In this document: positions 8,771 through 19,100 of the stretch, in pieces | How positions within the stretch are numbered: the stretch's first letter is position 1 | Layout of the letters: each line of letters begins with the position of its first letter | Source: an uncultured Prevotellaceae bacterium | Lineage (GTDB): Bacteria > Bacteroidota > Bacteroidia > Bacteroidales > Bacteroidaceae | Length of the DNA stretch: 64,000 nucleotides | Assembly: GCA_902768785.1 (NCBI GenBank) | Contig: CACXMM010000007.1 | Coordinates: 1-64,000 of the forward strand | Reading direction: 5' to 3' | Notes under the pieces: model-generated | Seen by the model: only the letters and a program-made list of their open reading frames with translations | What the model was told of the DNA's origin: nothing | Databases searched by the model: none | Program-made: the position numbers and the translations under genes

Positions 8771-9754
8771 TCAGAACTTCCCAAGGATTCTGTCAAGCAC
8801 CCAGTTCACAGGGGTGGCACTCACACTGGTGGCCGTACAGATGCCAAGACCTTGCAGGTCTTCAATCACCGAACGGATAATCGGTAGCTGTACATACGGT
8901 GGATTGGGCACCGTGATCTTCGTTTCGCCTTCGCTGGTCACCAACTGGATGGGATCGTAGTTGAACACGGAGAAACTCAGTGTTCCCTGCTCACCGATGA
9001 TCTCAATACGGTCTTCCTGTGCCGACTGATGACCGACAAAGCACCAGGAACCGCTGCCTGGTACCCCACTCTCAAAACGGAAACATGCACTCACACTGTC
9101 TTCCGCACTGTACAGATGTCCGCGGTTGGCACAGATTCCATCTGCCTCCATGATTACACCAAAGATATCCTGTAGCAAGTCGAGCTGATGGGGAGCTAAA
9201 TCGTAGAAATAGCCACCACCTGCAATGGCGGGCTGCAAACGCCACGGCAACTTCTCCTCGGAGGAATAATCCAAGTCGCGGGGGGGAACAGAGAAGCGCA
9301 CCTGCACGTTTACGATATTCCCGATAACACCGTTCTTGACAATCTCCTTCACACGTTGGAAATACGGCAGGTAACGACGATAATAGGCTACGTAGCAGGG
9401 CATGCCTGTCTCTTCGCTCACCCGGTTGATGCGCACACATTCATCATAGCTGGACGCCAGCGGTTTCTCCACATAGACGGGTTTCCCGGCACGCATGGCC
9501 ATAATGGCAAAGGTGGCATGACTGCTGGGTGGTGTAGCCACATAGATGGCGTTTACGTCAGGATCATCGATCAGCTCCTGGGCATCGGTGTACCATTTCG
9601 GCACATGATGACGTTCAGCATATGAACGGGCCCGGCGTTCCGTGCGGCTCATTACAGCCACCACCTTCGAGCCTGTCACTTCGTTGAAGGCGGGTCCCGA
9701 CTTCTTTTCGGTCACCTCTCCGCAACCGATGAATCCCCAATTAATCAGTTTCAT
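8771..9754 (-). CDS. Gfo/Idh/MocA-family NAD(P)-dependent oxidoreductase
   Basis: A 327-residue cytoplasmic oxidoreductase. The N-terminal Rossmann fold has WGFIGCGEVTEKKSGP, and the family hallmark VEKPLA occurs near residue 98. The C-terminal alpha/beta substrate domain contains GGGYFYDLAPHQLDLL, whose Asp and His are typical catalytic or substrate contacts. Such enzymes oxidise or reduce sugars, inositols or related polyols; the substrate cannot be inferred. It heads an operon with two envelope genes. The start is fixed because the Rossmann strand begins at residue 3. A perfect -7 promoter element ends only 5 nt before the ATG, so the mRNA may be leaderless. Confidence 0.95.
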   Translation of the reverse strand: MKLINWGFIGCGEVTEKKSGPAFNEVTGSKVVAVMSRTERRARSYAERHHVPKWYTDAQELIDDPDVNAIYVATPPSSHATFAIMAMRAGKPVYVEKPLASSYDECVRINRVSEETGMPCYVAYYRRYLPYFQRVKEIVKNGVIGNIVNVQVRFSVPPRDLDYSSEEKLPWRLQPAIAGGGYFYDLAPHQLDLLQDIFGVIMEADGICANRGHLYSAEDSVSACFRFESGVPGSGSWCFVGHQSAQEDRIEIIGEQGTLSFSVFNYDPIQLVTSEGETKITVPNPPYVQLPIIRSVIEDLQGLGICTATSVSATPVNWVLDRILGKF

Positions 9755-9759
9755 GGGGA

Positions 9760-9767
9760 CAAAGGTA
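9760..9767 (-). promoter_or_regulatory. -7 element of the oxidoreductase operon, 5 nt from the ATG
   Basis: The minus-strand sequence TACCTTTG fits TAnnTTTG exactly and is followed by TCCCC and then the ATG at 9754. No convincing -33 TTTG is visible at the usual 19-21 bp. If used, transcription would begin at or very near the start codon. Confidence 0.55.
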
Positions 9768-9822
9768 CTATTTTATTTTGAATTTCTTTATCCCAACAGG
9801 CATAGATTTCGGATATTTTATC

Positions 9823-9830
9823 TAACTTTG
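9823..9830 (+). promoter_or_regulatory. -7 element of the agp-like gene
   Basis: TAACTTTG matches TAnnTTTG exactly, 23 nt before the ATG of the phosphatase gene, and is divergent from the oxidoreductase promoter. The -33 region is weak. Confidence 0.6.
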
Positions 9831-9853
9831 CACCAAATAATCAGAAAGAAGAT

Positions 9854-11260
9854 ATGAAAAGGACATTCATTGGGGTGATAGCCCTTCTGCTTACCTGGGG
9901 CTCTGGGGTGCATGCCCAGACTAAGCGCTCGGATGATTTCCGTGCGAAATACAAGTTGAAAGAAGTGGTGGTGATGAGCCGTCACAATATCCGCTCACCG
10001 CTCTCTTCGGGAGGAGCAGCTTATAAGCGCGTCACTCCCCACGAGTGGTTCCAGTGGTCATCACCCAGCAGTCAGCTGTCACTGCGTGGTGGTGTGTTAG
10101 AAACAGAAATGGGACAGTTCTTCCGTCAGTGGGTGGTGAGCGAAGGTCTGCTGCCAGATAACTATCGTCCTGAGGGCGAAGAGGTTTTGTTCTATGCCAA
10201 TTCCCGTCAGCGCACATTTGCTACGGCAAAATATTTCTCTGCAGGATTCCTGCCCTTCGCCAACGTGGAGATCATGCACAAATACGAGGAGGACAAGATG
10301 GATCCCGTATTCACTCCTAAGTTCACCAAGATGAACGACACATACCGTCAGAAGGTAGTCAGTGAGATAGAGGCCTTACATGGCGGTCCACAGGCATGGA
10401 TGCAGAGTATGCAGCCCACACTGACACTGATGGAAGAGGTTCTCGACATGGAGCATTCACCCGCTGCCCTCAGTGGTGACACCCTCCATTTCCGCTTCGA
10501 TGACACGCAGATTAAGATAGAAAAAGATGATGAACCTCGTATGACTGGAGGTTATACACTGGCTAACAGTGTGGCAGATGCCCTGGTGCTCCAGTGTTAT
10601 GAGTCGGAAAGTATGACGGCTTTCGGTCATGAACTGACCACAGAGCAATGGCGGGCCATCTGCGGTGTCAAAGTGGTATATGACGGTCTGCTGTTCACCT
10701 CCCACAGTGCTGCTGTCAACCTGGCCTATCCTTTGGTGAGCCGCATCCGCGAAGAGCTGCAACGCAATGACCGGAAATTCATGTTCCTCTGTGGCCATGA
10801 CAGCAACTTGGCCAGTATTAGTGCTGCCCTGCGCCTTGTGCTACCAGAAACCGAGAATGCTCTGGAGCTGCACACCCCCATCGGCTCTAAACTCGTGTTT
10901 GAGAAATGGAATGACGGAACAGAGGACTATGTAGCCATCAATCTGGTCTATCAGGCTGTCAGCCAGCTACAAGGGCGCACGCTTCTCACATCAGACATGC
11001 CCCCCATGGTGAAACCAATTACTGTGCAAGGCCTGACCGCCAACAGCGATGGTCTCTACCGTCTGGCAGACCTCGATGCCCATATGGCTGAGGCCCAAGC
11101 CGAATATGATGCCATCGAGGACGAGACGACAGCCGTCACCACCGTCAGCAACACCGCCTCGGCAAAGTCTGCCACCATCTATAACCTTCAGGGTCAACGG
11201 CTCAATGAGCCTCAACGGGGTGTGAACATCATCGAAGGCGAGAAAATCATTGTGAAATAA
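9854..11260 (+). CDS. agp: Periplasmic or secreted histidine acid phosphatase, Agp-like (glucose-1-phosphatase/phytase)
   Basis: A 468-residue exported histidine-type phosphatase. It resembles E. coli Agp along its length: MSRHNIRSPL (residues 41-50, catalytic His44), the RGGVLETEMG block, the DPVFTP block, and CGHDSNLAS with His315-Asp316 as general acid. Agp hydrolyses glucose-1-phosphate and phytate. A signal peptide (cleavage after HAQ) precedes the domain. Beyond the E. coli length there is an extra tail of about 45 residues ending in YNLQGQRLNEPQRG and a basic C-terminus. This resembles the short sorting-type tails found on many Prevotella exported proteins. It is followed by a membrane protein and hisB with small gaps. 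Confidence 0.9.
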   Translation: MKRTFIGVIALLLTWGSGVHAQTKRSDDFRAKYKLKEVVVMSRHNIRSPLSSGGAAYKRVTPHEWFQWSSPSSQLSLRGGVLETEMGQFFRQWVVSEGLLPDNYRPEGEEVLFYANSRQRTFATAKYFSAGFLPFANVEIMHKYEEDKMDPVFTPKFTKMNDTYRQKVVSEIEALHGGPQAWMQSMQPTLTLMEEVLDMEHSPAALSGDTLHFRFDDTQIKIEKDDEPRMTGGYTLANSVADALVLQCYESESMTAFGHELTTEQWRAICGVKVVYDGLLFTSHSAAVNLAYPLVSRIREELQRNDRKFMFLCGHDSNLASISAALRLVLPETENALELHTPIGSKLVFEKWNDGTEDYVAINLVYQAVSQLQGRTLLTSDMPPMVKPITVQGLTANSDGLYRLADLDAHMAEAQAEYDAIEDETTAVTTVSNTASAKSATIYNLQGQRLNEPQRGVNIIEGEKIIVK

Positions 11261-11296
11261 CCACAAGAAGACGTATTATCCATCAATCTTTCGGAT

Positions 11297-12226
11297 ATGA
11301 AACCATTAAAACAAGAAGAGCTGATGAAGGACCGGGGGTATCGCACCACGATACGTGCCGCCTATAACCTGTTCGCCGACAACTACAAGACCATCCTGCG
11401 CCATACCTGGCTCTATGCCCTTGTATTGGCCGCCATATCGGGGTTCTTTATTCTGAACCAGCTCAGGGCCTATCATCTTGAGCCGCTGTCGGCCAGCAGG
11501 ATCATCGCCTCATTATGCATGACTCTTTTCGCCATCATTGCCGAAATCATTTTCTATGGAAGGATTTACATGTTTGTAAACACGCAGTCGTTGTCGTGGA
11601 ATATCCTCCGCACCCTGAAAGCGAACCTGTGGATGATTTTCTTCTTCAGCATCGTCGGTTTGGTCTTCGGCTTGGCAGGGGGAGGTATCGGCTATGCCCT
11701 TTGGGGAGGAGATATCCAGTCGGCTACCACGCCCCAGGCAAATCCAATGCTGATCCTGCAACATCAGATGGCAATGGTCAAGATCTTTGGCATTACATTC
11801 CTGGCCATTTTCCTGGCTCTGCTGCTGATGCTGCCTTTCGTGTATCCCCAGATGAAATATTTTGTAAAGACAGACACCCGTTTTCATCAGATCTGGTTCA
11901 AGGGGTGGAAGACGGGCATGCGGCACTGGGGGTATATTTTTCTGACCTTACTGCTCACCACGATCTGTCTCTCAGTGATTCTCCTGATTATCACCCTCCC
12001 TTTGATTATCCTAATGACGGCTTATAACCTATCCATGCAAGGTGTAGCTCAAGGTGACGAGGCTGGTGTGCCCGGATATTTCAATATCCTCGCCTACCTC
12101 ATCGCTGTAGCTGCCAACTTCATCATTTACTTCATGAGCATTTTCGCGCTCTTCGTGGCCTATTATATATATGGTAGTATTGAGACGAAAGAGAGAAAGA
12201 AAATGGCGATGGAAAATGAAGAATGA
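11297..12226 (+). CDS. Six-span integral membrane protein of unknown function
   Basis: A 309-residue hydrophobic protein I do not recognise at family level. About six membrane segments are visible near residues 35-55, 65-90, 108-135, 155-182, 200-235 and 255-290, with a Gly-rich stretch (VFGLAGGGIGYALWGG) in the third. The N-terminus is a soluble stretch that includes RGYRTTIRAAYNLFADNYK, and the tail is charged. The general look resembles DUF975 or glycerophosphodiesterase-membrane-domain proteins, but no diagnostic motif supports either. It starts 36 bp after agp and ends 25 bp before hisB, so all three may be co-transcribed. Confidence 0.75.
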   Translation: MKPLKQEELMKDRGYRTTIRAAYNLFADNYKTILRHTWLYALVLAAISGFFILNQLRAYHLEPLSASRIIASLCMTLFAIIAEIIFYGRIYMFVNTQSLSWNILRTLKANLWMIFFFSIVGLVFGLAGGGIGYALWGGDIQSATTPQANPMLILQHQMAMVKIFGITFLAIFLALLLMLPFVYPQMKYFVKTDTRFHQIWFKGWKTGMRHWGYIFLTLLLTTICLSVILLIITLPLIILMTAYNLSMQGVAQGDEAGVPGYFNILAYLIAVAANFIIYFMSIFALFVAYYIYGSIETKERKKMAMENEE

Positions 12227-12251
12227 AGAGCGTAGAATTAAGAATTGAGGT

Positions 12252-13355
12252 ATGAAACAAAGATTATTATTCATAGACCGTGACGGAACCCTGATAGAAG
12301 AACCTGCCGATGAGCAGATCGATTCCTTCGAGAAACTGAAATTCGTGAAGGGTGTATTCAAGAACCTGGCCTTTATCCGTCAGAAGCTTGACTTCAAGTT
12401 CGTCATGGTGAGTAATCAGGACGGACTGGGCACCGATGCATTCCCTGAGGACACGTTCTGGCCTGTGCATAACTTCATCCTCCAGACACTGGAGGGCGAA
12501 GGCATCACCTTCGATGACATCAAGATCGACCCCCATTTCCCTGAGGACAACCACCCCAACCGCAAGCCGGGAACGGGGATGCTCACAGAGTATATCGACA
12601 ACCCCGACTACGACCTTGCGAACAGCTACGTGATCGGTGATCGTGAGAGCGACCGTCAACTGGCGGAGAACCTGGGTTGTAAGGCACTGATTTTGGGTGA
12701 CCACTTCGATGAGGGAACAGGGAGTCAGGAGTCTGAGATCACCTGGTCGCGCATCGCTGAGATTCTCTTTGCAGGGGAACGTACAGCAGAGGTGAGACGC
12801 ACCACGAAGGAGACAGATATCCATGTCAGACTGAACATCGACGGTTCAGGGAAATGCGACATCAGTACCGGACTGGGATTCTTCGACCATATGTTGGAGC
12901 AAATTGGAAAGCACGGTATGATGGATCTGATGATCCACACAAAAGGCGACCTGCATGTCGATGAGCACCATACCATCGAGGACACCGCCATTGCCCTCGG
13001 TGAGTGCATCCTACAGGCGTTGGGTGACAAACGCGGCATCGAGCGCTATGGTTACTGTCTGCCCATGGATGACTGTCTTTGTTCCGTAGCCCTCGACTTC
13101 GGCGGACGTCCCTGGCTGGTATGGGATGCTGAGTTCCACCGTGAGCGCATCGGTGAGATGCCCACGGAGATGTTCCTTCATTTCTTCAAGAGTCTGAGTG
13201 ATGCGGCCAAGATGAACCTGAACATCAAGGCCGAGGGACAAAACGAGCACCACAAGATCGAAGGGATCTTCAAGGCACTGGCACGTGCGTTGAAGATGGC
13301 GGTACGCCGTGACATCTACCACTATGAGCTGCCCTCCACAAAGGGCTTGTTATAG
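12252..13355 (+). CDS. hisB: Bifunctional histidinol-phosphatase / imidazoleglycerol-phosphate dehydratase
   Basis: A 367-residue two-domain enzyme catalysing the dehydration of imidazoleglycerol phosphate and the dephosphorylation of histidinol phosphate. Residues 1-165 are a HAD phosphatase with FIDRDGT (Asp9 nucleophile, Asp11 acid/base), VSNQDG and VIGDRESD. Residues about 175-367 are the dehydratase, with [21 protein letters not shown] and [16 protein letters not shown] carrying the manganese ligands. The Cys ligands of the structural zinc site of E. coli HisB are absent ([16 protein letters not shown]). It is separated from the other his genes here, lying downstream of agp and a membrane-protein gene. 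Confidence 0.97.
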   Translation: MKQRLLFIDRDGTLIEEPADEQIDSFEKLKFVKGVFKNLAFIRQKLDFKFVMVSNQDGLGTDAFPEDTFWPVHNFILQTLEGEGITFDDIKIDPHFPEDNHPNRKPGTGMLTEYIDNPDYDLANSYVIGDRESDRQLAENLGCKALILGDHFDEGTGSQESEITWSRIAEILFAGERTAEVRRTTKETDIHVRLNIDGSGKCDISTGLGFFDHMLEQIGKHGMMDLMIHTKGDLHVDEHHTIEDTAIALGECILQALGDKRGIERYGYCLPMDDCLCSVALDFGGRPWLVWDAEFHRERIGEMPTEMFLHFFKSLSDAAKMNLNIKAEGQNEHHKIEGIFKALARALKMAVRRDIYHYELPSTKGLL

Positions 13356-13387
13356 ACGGTTGGCCATTTCGTTTAATAATTGCACGA

Positions 13388-14614
13388 CTACACATGATAT
13401 TTATACTTCTTCTTTGCCTTACGGGGTGCCACTGGGGAGAAAGAGCCGGAAGAAGAAGGAAGTTTACCCATGGGAACGCCCCTGTACTGGGCATAACGTG
13501 CACGGATTTTATCCACATAATCAACGGTCTCACCAGCTCGCATATAACCATGTTTCACAACGGGATCCTGATAGCCGACAGGCTCACGCAATAGGAGCAT
13601 GTTACGTGCCACATCCCCCCATCGCTGAGGGTTCCCGCCATTCTTGCGAGTCAGCGCCATGGCATCACGTACATGCATCGCACCACCGTTATAGGCTGCC
13701 AGTACAAAGTTCTGTCGTTCAGTAACATTGGGAATATCGCTGAAGGTATTACTCAGTTCCTGCAAGTAACGGGCCGCCGCTGAGATATTAGGCTCCGGCG
13801 CATGAATATCGTCCATCGACAATCCTAAGTGAGCTGCTGTTCCCGGCATGATCTGCATAAGTCCACGTGCACCCGCCCACGACCGTGCCTTCGGATCAAA
13901 GCAGCTTTCCTGATAACATTGGGCAGCCATCAAACGCCAGTCCCACCGCGCCAGAGGCGCATACTTCCTGAACAGATCATCATACTTCGAGATGACACCT
14001 GTGCTGCGGTTCAGGAAAGGAGAATAGACATGTCTCTTAACCGATGCAGTGGTGAGGAGCCTATGCTCCTCCTGTTTGATTTCCTCCAACATATCCGGTT
14101 TGTACCAGTGATCGAAAGCCTCTGCCAGTTCACTGTTGGTAGAAGATACAACCCATTGGATTTTCGTGGAATCAGGGACAGTCTGATAGGCACCACAGAA
14201 ACGCAGACCGTCACTGCCGATAATAGAATCCGGAAGATGCTTCACGATACTGTCGGAGAGCATATAGGCAATGACATCCGCTTCGCCGCGCCCTAACTTC
14301 CACACCATCTCCAAGGTATCCTTACACAGCTCCACTCGTAAGGACACCCCGATGCTTTGTGCAAACTTCTCACACAGCAGGAACTGGGCACCCATACCAC
14401 GGCCATGATAGTCGTAGTAGGTCTCCGGGCCCGACAAGGTGAGCATAATCATCTCCCCGTTGCTGACGATATCTTTCAACGTGAAATCCTCTGTGGTCGG
14501 GATACTATCCGTCTGCACCTCGCCCCACGGCGTGATGACCCGGTTGTCCTGTCTCTCGTTACACGACAGCAAAAGACCGACAACCCCAAGGATAAATAAC
14601 ACGGTTCTCTTCAA
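13388..14614 (-). CDS. MltF-like lytic murein transglycosylase lipoprotein (TTG start)
   Basis: A 408-residue lipoprotein that would cleave peptidoglycan glycan strands to 1,6-anhydromuramyl products. The signal peptide ends in LLLSC (Cys18 lipobox). Residues about 45-190 form a solute-binding-protein-like domain. A family-1 SLT domain follows with catalytic Glu236 in QCYQESCFDP, GLMQIMPGTA and VLAAYNGG. This architecture matches MltF. The start must be TTG at 14614: an in-frame TGA lies upstream, no ATG occurs until deep in the protein, and TTG opens the signal peptide. A promoter -7 box lies only 8 nt upstream. It is convergent with hisB. Confidence 0.92.
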   Translation of the reverse strand: MKRTVLFILGVVGLLLSCNERQDNRVITPWGEVQTDSIPTTEDFTLKDIVSNGEMIMLTLSGPETYYDYHGRGMGAQFLLCEKFAQSIGVSLRVELCKDTLEMVWKLGRGEADVIAYMLSDSIVKHLPDSIIGSDGLRFCGAYQTVPDSTKIQWVVSSTNSELAEAFDHWYKPDMLEEIKQEEHRLLTTASVKRHVYSPFLNRSTGVISKYDDLFRKYAPLARWDWRLMAAQCYQESCFDPKARSWAGARGLMQIMPGTAAHLGLSMDDIHAPEPNISAAARYLQELSNTFSDIPNVTERQNFVLAAYNGGAMHVRDAMALTRKNGGNPQRWGDVARNMLLLREPVGYQDPVVKHGYMRAGETVDYVDKIRARYAQYRGVPMGKLPSSSGSFSPVAPRKAKKKYKYHV

Positions 14615-14622
14615 TGCGGCGG

Positions 14623-14653
14623 CAAAGGTACAACAATAAATTCAGAAGAGAAA
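14623..14653 (-). promoter_or_regulatory. Promoter of the MltF-like gene, almost abutting the TTG start
   Basis: The minus-strand -7 element TACCTTTG (14630-14623) has a TTTC -33 element (14653-14650) 19 bp upstream. Only 8 nt separate it from the TTG start, so the leader would be a few nucleotides at most. Confidence 0.6.
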
Positions 14654-14686
14654 GGATTTAGCAAGAATTAAGGAATCGGTCATACC

Positions 14687-16105
14687 TCAACGCTCCTGTC
14701 CCGTAGCTACCTTATAAGCCAACAGCTTGTTACAATAGTCGGCATAGGCATCGGTTCGTTTGTCGAGTGCCTGCTGGTAGAGCAACTGCGCTTCGAGCAA
14801 GTCACTCATACGTGAGGTGCCAGCCTTATAATAGTTCCTGTTCAGTCGGAGATTCTCCTCAGCCTGAAGAATACTGCGCTGGGCTATCTGTAGCTGTTGG
14901 TACGACTCATTGACATCGTTCCACGACTTCTGCATCCTGATCTTCAGGAGTTCTGCGTTGTCACTCAGGGCGTCGGCAGCTTTCTGATGCTCTATCTTAC
15001 TGCGTTTGATGGCATGCGACCCACCCCACCAGTCGGAGATGGGAATGCTGACCGTGGCAAACACCATGCCAAAGGTATGGTCTTTCTCCAGCAGGTTATG
15101 GTAGTTGTAGCCTGCACCGACAGCCACGGAAGGCATATTCTTGCCCACTGTCATACGGTGTTGCAGGTCCGTTGCCTCCACTTGTTTCTGCAGGAGCTGG
15201 TATTCGGGAAGCATGGGCAACCGCGCATCCCCTCCTACAAGAGAGGGCAGGTCAAGGGGACTCTTCCCTATATCGGGCAGTTCCACATTGAAATCCGCCA
15301 TACCGTCGTCTGTCCGTGAAGTGGCAAGACCGCAATATTGTGCCAAAAGCATTTTCACGATGCTGATCCCGTTCATCAGCTTCACATGCTGACTCTCCAC
15401 ATCATTCTGCCGAAGCTGCACCTGCAACAGATCATTGTTCAAAGTGACGCCAGCCCTGACCGCCACATCCACATCCTTATGGATTGACGACAGCAGACTG
15501 TCAACGGCATTGAGGGTTCTCACTTTCTCCTGCATCGCCACCAGCTGCCAGTAGTATTGTGCTACGGTGGTCACCACTTCATTCTCCGACAGTTCCAGCT
15601 GAAGACTGCTCACCTCCTCCCCTACTTTGGCGAGTTTATTACCATTCACGATCTGCCCACCTGCGAAGACAGGCTGTACGGCGGTGATACCGGCAATGGT
15701 ACCGTTCTTCATCATGGAGATGCTGACAGGACTGGCCAGTTCCATTAATGCTTCCTGTGGTAGCATCATGCCCAGGGTTCCTCCGAGAGAAGGGGGTATC
15801 ATCTCCGATGGGTTTATATCCATCTTCGCCATCCCCTTGTTGGCATTAAACCATACCCCTGTGCCCGTCACATTGGGAAAATACTTAGTGAATGCCTCTT
15901 TTCGTTGCTCACGAGCAGCATCGATGTCATAGCGTGCCTTCCGCATCGACAGGTTATGAGACAAAGCAGAATCCTTGAGTTGTTGCAGGGAATAGGTTGT
16001 CTGTGCAGAAACGGGACTGGCAGCAAGAAGGGTGATGAACCATGCGATCATTGTCTTGACCGTCCCTTTTCTTATCTTAACAAATACATTGTTTGCCATC
16101 ATCAT
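14687..16105 (-). CDS. TolC-family outer-membrane efflux channel of the RND system
   Basis: A 472-residue TolC-like protein forming the trimeric outer-membrane duct of the RND pump encoded just upstream. It has a signal peptide (to about residue 34, SPVSAQ), then two outer-membrane efflux repeats rich in long helices, such as YSLQQLKDSALSHNLSMRKA and YYKAGTSRMSDLLEAQLLYQ near the end. The start is the first of three consecutive ATG codons. It lies 9 bp from the RND gene stop and is the last gene of the operon. Confidence 0.94.
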   Translation of the reverse strand: MMMANNVFVKIRKGTVKTMIAWFITLLAASPVSAQTTYSLQQLKDSALSHNLSMRKARYDIDAAREQRKEAFTKYFPNVTGTGVWFNANKGMAKMDINPSEMIPPSLGGTLGMMLPQEALMELASPVSISMMKNGTIAGITAVQPVFAGGQIVNGNKLAKVGEEVSSLQLELSENEVVTTVAQYYWQLVAMQEKVRTLNAVDSLLSSIHKDVDVAVRAGVTLNNDLLQVQLRQNDVESQHVKLMNGISIVKMLLAQYCGLATSRTDDGMADFNVELPDIGKSPLDLPSLVGGDARLPMLPEYQLLQKQVEATDLQHRMTVGKNMPSVAVGAGYNYHNLLEKDHTFGMVFATVSIPISDWWGGSHAIKRSKIEHQKAADALSDNAELLKIRMQKSWNDVNESYQQLQIAQRSILQAEENLRLNRNYYKAGTSRMSDLLEAQLLYQQALDKRTDAYADYCNKLLAYKVATGQER

Positions 16106-16114
16106 GTCTATTCT

Positions 16115-19100
16115 TTACTTCATATTTACTTTCCAATAAATCACCGGGAGCATGGTAACCACCATGATCAGTGAACCGATGCCACCAGCAAAGATGGTTA
16201 CACCAACAGGCATCCAGAACGATGACTGTGCGATGATCATCGGCACCACACCCACGGCCGTAGTAGCAGTAGTGAGGAAGATCGGCACCATACGTCGCTT
16301 TCCCGCCTCATAGGCTGCCTGCTTCACGGCCTCGTTATACTCATCTCGGTAGGCTTTTCTCTGCTCCCTCGTTACCTTAACAGGCTTAGGATGACTTATC
16401 TTAAACTGTTTCACCAAACCAAGGGCATGCTCAAAGATCAGGATCTCGTTACGCATAATCATTCCCATCAGGGTGATTACACCCATGATAGAGGTAAGGC
16501 CTAAGGTGCGGTTCATCAATCCCAGACCGATCAGCGCACCAGGCAGCATCAGTCCGAGAGCGGCAATGCATACCGTGGTGATACCGTATTTCTTGAAATT
16601 GAACAAAAGGAAGAAGAAGATGATGACCATGGCAATGGCCACGCCAGCAAAAATCTGAGGCAAAGCCTCGGCATCATATTCTATCTCTCCTCCCACCTCA
16701 GCACGAACACCGTGTGGCAATGGTATCTCATGTTTCATGATCTCTGCAATACGACTCTCCACGGGGGCAGCATAGACGCCCTGGGCAAACTGGGCCGTTA
16801 CGGTGATACAACGCTCCCCTCCCCGATGTAAGATGCGACTCTCGCTCCACTTGGGCTGCACCTTGGCGATATGTCTAAGCGGAACAGTGTTGTTGGGAGA
16901 GAAGGCATTGGAAGCATCCATCTGTGACAATGTCGAAGACACCATCGACATCGGTGAGGTAATCCCCAGATTCTCGATATCCGAGAATGTCATGTCACTG
17001 TCGTCTTTCACAACAATGGGCAATTCGTAGTTCCCTTCCCATACATGTCCCACCTTCAGTTTTCCCGTGGTGGCGCTCAACGCCAGCGCTGCCGTGGTTC
17101 GCGTGACACCCAGCTGAGCCGATGCTACGGGATCCAAAGTCACGTCAATAACGGGGAATGGCTGGAAGAAATCGGTATGTACCCACTCCACTTCGGGCAT
17201 GGTGCGCATCTTTTCCATAAGTCGCTCGGCTACCACATGAAGCGAGTCGAGATCTTCCCCATAGAACCTGTATTCCAGTTCAGGCACCTCCAGGTAGTCG
17301 AGACGTTTGAACCGCACGTAGGCTTGTGGGAAAGCCTCACTCCATGCTGGTTGGTATTTGGCTAACAGGTCCAAGGTGGCTTTCTGCGACGTGGTGTTCA
17401 CGATGAACTGCGCATAGTTCTTTCCTGCCATCTGCGGAGCATAGCACACCATGAAACGCGGTGACGAACACCCAACGAAGCTGGTGATGCTCTTTACGTC
17501 CTTGTCTTGTTGTAACACATTCCGCAAGGAGTCGGCAATCTGACGGGTTTCACTGATTCCCTTCCCTTCCGGCAAGAAGATCTCCACGGCAAACTGGTCG
17601 CGGTCGGCAAAAGGGAACACACGGATCTTCAGGGAGAACACGATCAGCAACGACAGAATAATAACACCGATCCCACCTCCGATGGTGAGCCAGGGGTGAC
17701 GGAACGTGAAGTCGAGCACATGATTATAGGTATTCTGCACCCATCGTGTGATGACATTCCCGCCTGTCTGCACCTTATCCGGCTTGATGATCAGCACCTC
17801 AAGGAACGGGATCACCGTAACGGCAAGGAAGAGAGAAACCACTAGGTTCACGGTGATCGTGATAGGGAAATCTTCCAAGGCATCATGGAAACCGCCCGTC
17901 ATCGTGTAGAGCAGCGGATAGAAGATCACACAGATACACAACGTGGCCAAGGCCATAGGCATAAAATACTGTCGTGCAGAATCAATGGCGGCCTTCTTAG
18001 GTTCATAGCCCTTGCCGAGGTATTCCAGATAGCCGTCGATGACCACGATGGAGTTATCCACTACCATTCCCAAAACCACGATGAGCGCCGCGAGAGTCAC
18101 GATGTTCAGTTCGATGCCCATCAGATACATGATGGACACGGAGATAAAGGTACTTAGTGGGATGGTGATGGCGGCCACAATGGCAGAACGCAAAGGGAAC
18201 AGCACCATCATCACAAGAATGATGATGACCATTGAGATGAGCAAGTCACGCAAAAAATCATTCACGCTCTTCGCCACGACCTTGGGCTGGTCGGCAATAC
18301 GCGTAGTGGTGACATCCTCGGGCAGCTCATTCTGACGGAAGTCGTTCAGCACCCGGTCCACTTCCTTTCCGTATTGCACGATATTGTTTCCGGGAGTCAT
18401 CTCCAAAGAAAGGAGAACGCACGGATGACCATCCTGTTCGATATAGCTGTCAGTGCTGTCGTATTCCCGCACTACCCGTGCCACATCGCGCACCCTGACC
18501 ATCTTTCCCGATACCGGATCACTGAAAATAATCTGATTGGCCACCTCCTCCTCACTGTTCTCGGTAGGTGCTATATGAATAGGTATCTTCTGGTCGGAAT
18601 CATCCAAGCTACCACTCATCGTGGTCATGCCTTGCGACTGTAATCGACTGAAGAGAAGCTGCTGACCGATGCCATAGGCTTGCAGACGCTGGCGATCCAC
18701 ATACAGACTGATCTGTTCCTTCTGTTCTCCGTAGATACGGACATTGGCTACCGACGGAATCCGACGAAGACGATCGCTGAGATGATCACTGTAGTCTTGC
18801 AGCTCCCGGTAGCTGCGCTGACTGCTTTCTATAGCAATCAATAAGGCCGATGTATTACCGAAGTCATCGTTGGCAACAAGAGCCATCACGCCGCTTGGCA
18901 ACGACTGCTTGAATAGTGCCAGACCGTGCTTCACCTTGCTCCACACCTCGTCTTTGTTGTTTACATCATCATTCAGTCTGACCATCACGATGCACATCCC
19001 ATTCTGGGCCGTCGTGGTGGTCTTGTTCCTGTTCACCTCTCCATAGGTAAACAAGTAACGTTCCAGCGGACGGGCCACTTGTTCTTCCACTTCTTCTGTG

